Below, piece after piece: positions 35,414 to 41,354 of a DNA stretch of 48,335 nucleotides; the stretch's first letter is position 1; every line of letters begins with the position of its first letter. This DNA is from an uncultured bacterium (lineage in GTDB: Bacteria > Actinomycetota > Coriobacteriia > Coriobacteriales > Coriobacteriaceae), in assembly GCA_905214105.1 (NCBI GenBank), contig CAJMKK010000011.1, positions 1 through 48,335 on the forward strand, given 5' to 3'. The notes beneath the pieces were generated by a model. The model searched no databases. It saw nothing but the letters and a program-made list of their open reading frames with translations, and was not told the origin of the DNA. The position numbers and the translations under genes are program-made.

Positions 35414-35450
35414 AGCGCCCTAAGCCCATAACGGCCCAGGGCGCTTTCTT
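35414..35450 (+). terminator. tRNA terminator
   Basis: AGCGCCCT (35414-35421) pairs with AGGGCGCT (35438-35445) and is followed by TTCTT, ten bases after the tRNA CCA end. Confidence 0.65.
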
Positions 35451-35456
35451 GTGGGC

Positions 35457-35706
35457 AAGCGGAGGAATTCGAGCCCGCAAGGGTGCGGAGCTGAGGAAAC
35501 GCGAAGCGTTTTCCAGCGCAGCACGCAAGGAGCGAAGCGACGCAGCGGGGCGCGGTCGCCGACCAGGCGGACGCGGAATCCCTCCGTCCCACACCAGCCA
35601 AGAGCCCCTCACGTCAAGCAAATCGAGCCAACGCCGCCAAGCGGAGGAATCCGAACCCGCAAGGATGCGGAGCGACGCAGCGGGGCGCGGCCGCCGCAGG
35701 CAGACG
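35457..35706. repeat. GC-rich direct repeats with a partial tRNA-Gln 3' end
   Basis: CAAGCGGAGGAATTCGAGCC (about 35457-35492 with its continuation) recurs with three changes at 35638-35675. AGCGACGCAGCGGGGCGCGG recurs at about 35535 and 35681. A 16-nt piece identical to the tRNA 3' end (GAATCCCTCCGTCCCA) lies at about 35577-35592. No ORF here is convincing. Confidence 0.65.
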
Positions 35707-35710
35707 CGGT

Positions 35711-35769
35711 GCCGGCACTTGGGGACGCTCCTAAGTGCCGGCATTATAGGAACGTCCCCAAGTGCCGGC
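35711..35769. repeat. REP-like palindrome (GCCGGCACTTGGGGACG)
   Basis: 22-nt arms 35711-35732 and 35748-35769 pair with one mismatch; the 15-nt loop begins with another AAGTGCCGGC. Sequences of this form resemble REP elements mobilised by Y1-type (RAYT) transposases; no such transposase is in the window. Confidence 0.6.
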
Positions 35770-35802
35770 TCGGGACTATTTTCGAGGACCCTCCGAAGGA
35801 CT

Positions 35803-36032
35803 GTGGCCAAAAAACGGCAAATATGAGTACTGTCACCGTTGTAGCTACATTATTTTCGTTAATAAAAGAAGATCTTAATGAGATTTATTCGCATCAAGGT
35901 CTTCCTTTAATGAACACTTGAGGAGATACGGCAGCTTATCTGCTCGATCGACACGTCAAATCACCTTAAATGTGGTCAAAATTACTGCTACTAAAAGAGT
36001 ATCAGTACTCATATTTGATGTTTTTTGGCCAC
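35803..36032. mobile_element. MITE-like element of 230 bp with 30-bp terminal inverted repeats
   Basis: GTGGCCAAAAAACGGCAAAT (35803 onward, to CAGTACTC region) recurs inverted at 36003-36032 with two mismatches over 30 nt. The interior is clearly AT-richer than the surroundings and encodes no credible protein. No target-site duplication is obvious. It is probably a non-autonomous transposable element. Confidence 0.65.
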
Positions 36033-36135
36033 GGCTCTTTATAGACACCCTGCACAGCGACGGTGGTAGATTTCGGAACGTGTCCGTCAGCCCCGTTCCG
36101 AAAAGCGAGCCGCATGCAACGGCCAAGCCACGACA

Positions 36136-36272
36136 GGCCCCGGGAGAGCGGGGACACCGGCTTAGGTTTATCGCGAGTTCCGCACGAACAGGAGGCCACT
36201 TAATGTGGCCTCCGTCGTGAGCAGGACTGTAGAGCAGGAAACCTAAGCCGGTGTCCCCGCTCTCCCGGGGCC
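36136..36272. repeat. Long composite hairpin element, copy 2
   Basis: Perfect 34-nt arms (36136-36169, 36239-36272; GGCCCCGGGAGAGCGGGG onward) enclose a 69-nt core (36170-36238) starting ATCGCGAGTTCCGCACGAAC and almost identical to the core at 41232-41300. It lies 8 bases from the stop of the Toprim-like gene. The remaining sequence between the MITE and this element (36033-36135) shows nothing else. Confidence 0.9.
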
Positions 36273-36280
36273 GGCGGAAT

Positions 36281-38473
36281 TTAGTTGTTCAGCATGCGGT
36301 CGAAGCTTCCCGAGTCGCCATCCCGATAGTCGGCGGTCATCAGAATCTCCTGCGGAATGCGCCCGCCCTCGCGCAGCACATTGCGGAACTGCACGCGCGT
36401 GACCATGGGCAGATCCTTGATCGTCGCCGCCAAGTTCTGCGGCACGCCCTGGTTGGCAGCCGCGGGCTCGCACTCGCCGCCGGCCTTCACGCGACGCTTA
36501 TGCTCGGCGAGCATGGCGCGGTACATGCCGGCATGCAGGCGAATCTCAACCACATTGGCATTGCGAGCCTGCTCGACGATGCGCGCGCCCTCGCGGTCGA
36601 TATCGCCCACGTAGTAGACGTAGTTAAAGCGATAGCCGATCTCAGCCAGATAATCGTCCAGGGCATGCGAGACGCTCGCCTTGCATCCGCCGCCAAAAAT
36701 CACGCCGCCCACCTTGATGCCAAAGAGCTTAGCGTGCTTGCGGCCGCGCAGGAGCTTGACGATCTCGTCATAGGTGTCCAGGTTCTCGACCATAATGAAC
36801 GGCTTATCGGCGCCCAGCGTAAAGAAACCCGTAAAGTGCACGGGGCGGTTGGGGGCGACCTTAATCGCCTGCATGCTGATGCCCTTTTCGGTCATACGCC
36901 GAATTAGACGCTCGCCGTGCTTGCCGTCAAAAGCCTTCTCGTCGTTAAAAATCTGGTAGGCACGCTGGCGGCGCGAGGCAACCGGCGTATCGGCACCTCG
37001 GTTTTGCTCGATCCAAGCCTGGATGATTGCGATTTCCTCGGCAATCTTGCGGTTGGACATCTCGTTGTGCTGAGTGCGCTGCGGCGCCTTTTTGCCGTCC
37101 TTGCCCTCGACCTTAACAATTTGAGTCTGCTGCTCCTTGATCTTAGAGAGCGCCGTAGGCGTAGGGACAACTTTGAGCAGCTGCCTGCCCAAAACGCGGG
37201 CAAGGGCAAACGCCGATACCTCGCCGTGGACGGCCGACTCGGGCTGCTGGGTAGCACTATCAGCCGCGGCAGGCTCAGCCTGTGCATGAGGCTTACGCTT
37301 GGAATCTGCCCGGGTATTACGTTCCTGCTTGGGCGCAGACGAGCGCTTTTGCGGACGATCGGACTTGGCCTCCTTCGCCGGCTGGCGCTTGACCTGATCC
37401 ACCGGAGTCTCGGCCTTCTCATCTCCGTTTTGTGTCGCTGTCTTCTCGGCCGCGGCCTCGGCATTTGAGCCACGACCGCCGCGGTGACGACGACGGCGGG
37501 GCTTGCCTGAGGCGCTCTCCCCAGCCTGCTTATCAGCGGTCTGTTGAGCTTTGACCTCAGTGTCAGCCGCAGGCTGCGACTCGGAAGGTTGCTGCTCGCG
37601 AGCCGCCGGCTCAACGGTTTTCTCGGTTTGTTCGGCCTTCTCGGCCTGAGCGGTCGAAGCCGGCTCGCCCTTCTCCTGACGCCTTACGGGATACGCGCGC
37701 CTCGCAAAACCACGCCCGGGACGGCATGAACCCGGAGCCTTCTTGGCAGACTCCTCAACATCGTCTGCAGCCTCGGAAGGCTCTTCAACCTCATGCGCGA
37801 CATCCTGCTGCGCAGCCTTAAAGTGGGCACCACGGCGACGCTGGGGCTCCTGGGCCTCCACGGGCTTTTGCTCCTTCGCGGGCCTCTGCGACTCGGCAGC
37901 AACCTCGGTCTCAACAGCCTCGGCATCCGTCTCGCCCTTTCGAGCAACGGCGCGACGGAAGCGCTCCTGCTGGGCGCGGCGCTGTGCATCGCGCTTGCCG
38001 CCCCCGCCAAAACCGCCGCGTCCTGCCTTGGCCGTAAAGGCACGCACGACGTTCTCATCGAGCAACTCATCGGTATCGACATGCTCACGCGGAGCAACTT
38101 CTTCCACAGCAGGCACGTCAGCGAAATCCTCGACGACAAAATCTTCGACGGACTCGGCAGGCTGCTCCTGGGCATCGCGGATCTCGGCATTGATGGTATA
38201 GAACGCCGGGCGCCCGTTAATGCCGCTACCCTCGATCTTGGTAACGATCTTTGCCGCGATGAGTTCGTCGCGCATCGCCTTGGTGTCGCATTCCTTATCG
38301 ACGGAACGGAAAATCTGCGCCAGCGCGCTCGACTTGATCTTGAGCGCCTTGCGGCAGAGCAGGTCGTAGGCAACCAGCTTGGCGCGCTCGGCAGAAAGCG
38401 ACGTCTGGCTGCTCAGGCGCTCAGCCAAAGCATCGACATTGTTTTGATTATCGGAATATACCGTCTTGGCCAC
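36281..38473 (-). CDS. Toprim/JetD-C-like protein with Arg/Glu-rich disordered centre
   Basis: About 730 residues from GTG 38473 (AAAGGGG just upstream; ATG 38497 lacks an SD). Residues 1-95 form a compact helical domain (RAKLVAYDLLCRKALKIKSS, ending in a strand-rich RPAFYTINAE). Residues about 95-480 are low-complexity, rich in Glu, Ala and Arg with RGG-like patches (RGGFGGGGKR, KPRRRRHRGGRG), as in nucleic-acid-binding tails. The C-terminal 240 residues (QRAYQIFNDEKAFDGKHGER, IMVENLDTYDEI, GGVIFGGGCKAS, YYVGDIDREGARI) match the plan of the JetD/DUF2220 C-terminal Toprim-like domain with its Glu and DxD residues. No JetA, JetB or JetC gene is near. Its function is unknown. Confidence 0.7.
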   Translation of the reverse strand: MAKTVYSDNQNNVDALAERLSSQTSLSAERAKLVAYDLLCRKALKIKSSALAQIFRSVDKECDTKAMRDELIAAKIVTKIEGSGINGRPAFYTINAEIRDAQEQPAESVEDFVVEDFADVPAVEEVAPREHVDTDELLDENVVRAFTAKAGRGGFGGGGKRDAQRRAQQERFRRAVARKGETDAEAVETEVAAESQRPAKEQKPVEAQEPQRRRGAHFKAAQQDVAHEVEEPSEAADDVEESAKKAPGSCRPGRGFARRAYPVRRQEKGEPASTAQAEKAEQTEKTVEPAAREQQPSESQPAADTEVKAQQTADKQAGESASGKPRRRRHRGGRGSNAEAAAEKTATQNGDEKAETPVDQVKRQPAKEAKSDRPQKRSSAPKQERNTRADSKRKPHAQAEPAAADSATQQPESAVHGEVSAFALARVLGRQLLKVVPTPTALSKIKEQQTQIVKVEGKDGKKAPQRTQHNEMSNRKIAEEIAIIQAWIEQNRGADTPVASRRQRAYQIFNDEKAFDGKHGERLIRRMTEKGISMQAIKVAPNRPVHFTGFFTLGADKPFIMVENLDTYDEIVKLLRGRKHAKLFGIKVGGVIFGGGCKASVSHALDDYLAEIGYRFNYVYYVGDIDREGARIVEQARNANVVEIRLHAGMYRAMLAEHKRRVKAGGECEPAAANQGVPQNLAATIKDLPMVTRVQFRNVLREGGRIPQEILMTADYRDGDSGSFDRMLNN

Positions 38474-38578
38474 GGGGCCCCTTTCATATGTACACATATA
38501 CGTCTATATGGTACAACGCGCACCCTTATCCACGCAAAACATCTGCGAGAACACTCGAGCGTCACCTGCTTTCGCATG

Positions 38579-38617
38579 AAAAAAGACCGAGCCCGCGAAG
38601 TCGCGGACCCGGTCTTT
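38579..38617 (-). terminator. Intrinsic terminator of cstA
   Basis: AAAGACCG pairs with CGGTCTTT, extended by CCGCGA/TCGCGG inside; on the minus strand it is followed by TTTTTT. It lies about 40 bases after the cstA stop codon. Confidence 0.85.
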
Positions 38618-38656
38618 CCGAGTCATATGGATGGAACGATCACTCCATCAAGTCGA

Positions 38657-40546
38657 CTAGGCCTTGACAGCCTCGGCGTCGGCGGGAGCCTCCGCAGCAG
38701 CGGCGCGACCGTACTCAGCCTTGCCCATCTCGGACCACTCGGGCTCCTCGTCGGGCATGGAGCCGGCCTCTTTGCCGAAGAACTCCTTGAGACAGTTGAC
38801 GGCAACGATGAGGCCCAGGACCATCAGCAGGACGGCGAAAACGAGCTGCAGGCCCTTGGTGGCGGCGACGGAGACGGCGGCCGTGGTGGCGGTAGCCGGG
38901 ATGGTGCCGAAGAAGCCGTAAGCCTGGACAGCGGTCATGCAGCCCATGGCGCTCTGGACCAGCGAGGTGAAGGTGCAGTAGAGCAGGAAGGCGACGGGCA
39001 CGTAGAGCATCCAGCCCTTGCGGCCGGTGCACTTGCAGAACACGGCGAGGGTAATCATGGTCATACCGCCAAGCAGCTGGTTGGAAGCACCAAAGAGCGG
39101 CCAGATGTTGGCATAGCCACCAAAGGCAAGGGCGAGACCGGGAAGCAGGGTGACGACCGTGGCGAACCAGGGGTTGCCGAGAACCTTCATGTAGCCGGCC
39201 TTGGACTCGATGGCCAGGGCGTCGTTGGTCTGGGCAAAGAACTCGGAGAACGAGGTGCGGGCGATGCGGGCGACGGCGTCGAGCGAGGTCAGGGCCAGAG
39301 CGGAAACGTTCATGGTCATGAAGACGGTAGCGAACGTACCGTCAACACCGAAGGCCTGCATACCGCGGGAGATACCAGCAGCGAAGATCTGAAACGGGGT
39401 GGAAGCGACGCCAGCGTTGAGGGCGCCGGTACCGGCGGTGTTCATGTCGGAGAACATGATACCGGCGACGATGATGGCAAGGATGCCGACGAAGGACTCG
39501 ACGATCATGGCGCCATAACCGACCTTGACGGCGTCCTGCTCCTTCTCGACCTGCTTGGAGGAGGTACCAGAAGAAACGAGGCTGTGGAAGCCGGAGAGGG
39601 CACCGCAGGCAACGGAAACAAACAGGACCGGGAACATCATGCCAGAAGCGCTGGAGAAGCCGGTGAAGACCGGAGCGGTGATGGTGGCCTGGCCGTTGAC
39701 GCCCAGGACGACGATGCCGAGGACAGCGCAAACGATCATGACGATCATCATGATGGAAGTGAGGTAGTCACGCGGGGTCTTGAGCATCTGGATGGGCATA
39801 GCGCCAGCGAAGACCAGGTAGACCATGACGACGGCGAACCACTGGAACTTATCCAGGTAGACCGGGAACTGCATACCGACGGCAAACATGAGAACCATGA
39901 GGACCACGCCGGTGACGAACTCGGTAGCACCGGTGAGGTTGAACTTCTTCTGGGCCCAACCAAAGGCGATAGCGACGAAGGTGAACAGGATGGAGATGGT
40001 ACCAGCGCAGCCGGCGGCATAGGACTTGGTGAAGTCGATGGCACCGGTAGCAGCACCAGAAGCGTCAACGGCCGGGGTGAACATGAACGTCTTGCAGACC
40101 ATGTCGGTGAAGGCGGCGATGACGATGATGCAGAACAGCCAGCAGAACAGCAGGAACAGGCGACGGCCGGTCTTGCCGATGTACTTCTCGATGAGCTGAG
40201 CGAGCGACTTGCCGTTGTTCTTCATCGAAGCGTACAGAGCACCAAAGTCGTGGACGGCGCCAAAGAAGATGCCGCCGACGAGGACCCAGAGCACGACGGG
40301 CAGCCAGCCAAAGGCCATGGCGACGATCGTACCCGTAACAGGGCCAGCACCGCAGATCGAGCTGAACTGGTGCGAGAACGCGGTGAAGGCAGAGACGGGC
40401 GAGAAGCTCTTGCCGTCCTTCATGCGCTTGGCCGGCGTGAGAGCCTCTTTGTCAACGCCCCACTTGTTGGCCAGCCATCGGCCATAGCCCAGATAGCCGC
40501 AGGCGAGCACCGCCGCGGCCACAACCATGAGCAAAACTCCGTTCAT
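38657..40546 (-). CDS. cstA: CstA-family carbon-starvation transporter (peptide/pyruvate)
   Basis: A 629-residue inner-membrane protein with about 16 hydrophobic segments. Family motifs include CGYLGYGRWLANKWGVD at the N-terminus, SHQFSSICGAGPVTGTIVA, WVLVGGIFFGAVHDFGALYA and FGASNQLLGGMTM. CstA/YjiY-type proteins import pyruvate or peptides under nutrient limitation. It has a roughly 230-nt leader with a short Ile/Val-rich ORF and an intrinsic terminator, and a palindrome inside its promoter. RBS GAGGAGG precedes the ATG at 40546. Confidence 0.93.
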   Translation of the reverse strand: MNGVLLMVVAAAVLACGYLGYGRWLANKWGVDKEALTPAKRMKDGKSFSPVSAFTAFSHQFSSICGAGPVTGTIVAMAFGWLPVVLWVLVGGIFFGAVHDFGALYASMKNNGKSLAQLIEKYIGKTGRRLFLLFCWLFCIIVIAAFTDMVCKTFMFTPAVDASGAATGAIDFTKSYAAGCAGTISILFTFVAIAFGWAQKKFNLTGATEFVTGVVLMVLMFAVGMQFPVYLDKFQWFAVVMVYLVFAGAMPIQMLKTPRDYLTSIMMIVMIVCAVLGIVVLGVNGQATITAPVFTGFSSASGMMFPVLFVSVACGALSGFHSLVSSGTSSKQVEKEQDAVKVGYGAMIVESFVGILAIIVAGIMFSDMNTAGTGALNAGVASTPFQIFAAGISRGMQAFGVDGTFATVFMTMNVSALALTSLDAVARIARTSFSEFFAQTNDALAIESKAGYMKVLGNPWFATVVTLLPGLALAFGGYANIWPLFGASNQLLGGMTMITLAVFCKCTGRKGWMLYVPVAFLLYCTFTSLVQSAMGCMTAVQAYGFFGTIPATATTAAVSVAATKGLQLVFAVLLMVLGLIVAVNCLKEFFGKEAGSMPDEEPEWSEMGKAEYGRAAAAEAPADAEAVKA

Positions 40547-40580
40547 TACATTTCCTCCTCTAAAAAGAACTTCTCAGACA

Positions 40581-40620
40581 TAAAAAATGAGGGCCGTCGG
40601 TTGCGCTCGACGGCCCTCAT
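40581..40620 (-). terminator. Intrinsic terminator inside the cstA leader
   Basis: ATGAGGGCCGTCG (minus strand) pairs perfectly with CGACGGCCCTCAT around an 8-nt loop and is followed by TTTTT. It lies 40 bases upstream of the cstA ATG on the same strand, so it would stop transcription before the gene unless overridden. Confidence 0.88.
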
Positions 40621-40671
40621 CTTCATCAGCCGCCCGTTATCGTACGGGCTAGCTGTATGTGCTAACCCGCA

Positions 40672-40716
40672 TCAGATAATTACTACGCTGATAATGTTTA
40701 GCTGATGCGTGAACAT
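40672..40716 (-). CDS. Candidate leader peptide of cstA (MFTHQLNIISVVII)
   Basis: A 14-codon ORF in the cstA leader, starting at ATG 40716 with GAAGAGG ten bases upstream and ending in TGA. Seven of its 14 residues are Leu, Ile or Val, with the run IISVVII just before the stop, as in ilv-type attenuator leaders. An in-frame ATG at 40740 would add MIEEDFLD. GCATCAGC in the ORF (40701-40708) can pair either with CTGATGC across the stop codon (40669-40675) or with GCTGATG just before the terminator (40624-40630). Confidence 0.5.
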   Translation of the reverse strand: MFTHQLNIISVVII

Positions 40717-40786
40717 GTCTAAAAAATCCTCTTCAATCATGATGCGAACGATCCGTGCGGTTCACATCCCCCAGTGGTTGAAAAGG

Positions 40787-40815
40787 AGTATGTAACTTTA
40801 GTTACCTAAAGTCAA
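40787..40815 (-). promoter_or_regulatory. cstA promoter with palindromic operator
   Basis: -35 TTGACT (40810-40815), 17-bp spacer and -10 CATACT (40787-40792) on the minus strand. The spacer is filled by the perfect palindrome GTAACTAAAGTTAC (40792-40805), a likely regulator site. Confidence 0.7.
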
Positions 40816-40913
40816 CGCAAATTTGTAATGAATTTTCAACTTTTTTTGAAATTCTCGGTATAAAACGCCACTGACCTCGGACTTTACCCAACAAAAGTTT
40901 TTGCATGAGAAAT

Positions 40914-41049
40914 GCCCCTCGGGAGCGAGCGGGCGTATACAAGGTTTCCTGCTCTACAGTCCTGCTCGCACGGAGAGCACATTAAGTGCTCTCCGGCTCG
41001 TGCGGAACTCGCGATAAACCTTGTATACGCCCGCTCGCTCCCGAGGGGC
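40914..41049. repeat. Long composite hairpin element, copy 3 (core inverted)
   Basis: Perfect 34-nt arms (40914-40947, 41016-41049; GCCCCTCGGGAGCGAGCGGG onward) enclose a 68-nt core (40948-41015) that reads on the minus strand. Its inner palindrome is GAGAGCACTTAATGTGCTCTC, whereas the other copies have GGCCACTTAATGTGGCC; both halves have changed together. A small hairpin ATGCGGAGC-AAA-GCTCCGCAT follows at 41062-41082. No gene lies in the 40741-41354 gap. Confidence 0.9.
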
Positions 41050-41189
41050 TCCCATCCCAAATGCGGAGCAAAGCTCCGCATGCCATCTTTTCTTTCAGCT
41101 AAAGCACGCCGGAAATTCGACGCTGGCTTGCTAGCCTTGCTGGACGTTGTCGACACCGATCCAGCTCAGAAGCTATATCGATACAGAAA

Positions 41190-41342
41190 GGTCCCCGGCC
41201 CTGACCGGCCCGGCGGCCCCATATGAACTTTATCGCGAGTTCCGCACGAACAGGAGGCCACTTAATGTGGCCTCCGTCGTGAGCAGGACTGTAGAGCAGG
41301 AAAGTTCATATGGGGCCGCCGGGCCGGTCAGGGCCGGGGACC
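41190..41342. repeat. Long composite hairpin element, copy 4
   Basis: Perfect 42-nt arms (41190-41231, 41301-41342; GGTCCCCGGCCCTGACCGGC onward) enclose a 69-nt core (41232-41300) essentially identical to copy 2. It ends 12 bases from the stop of the TsaB-RimI-TsaD gene and lies 140 bases from copy 3 in the opposite core orientation. Confidence 0.92.
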
Positions 41343-41354
41343 GCACCCGTACGA

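Noticed and set aside
35457..35700. ORFs in the GC-rich repeats after tRNA-Gln
   Set aside because: No RBS, no family similarity, and reading frames follow the repeat structure.
37793..40705. 970-codon plus-strand ORF across the Toprim-like gene and cstA
   Set aside because: The translation is low-complexity Asp/Gly/His-rich, spans two clear minus-strand genes and their terminator, and has no RBS.
40587..40780. T-box or known riboswitch in the cstA leader
   Set aside because: No T-box TGGNACCGCG motif and no recognised riboswitch core could be identified; the leader peptide model fits better.
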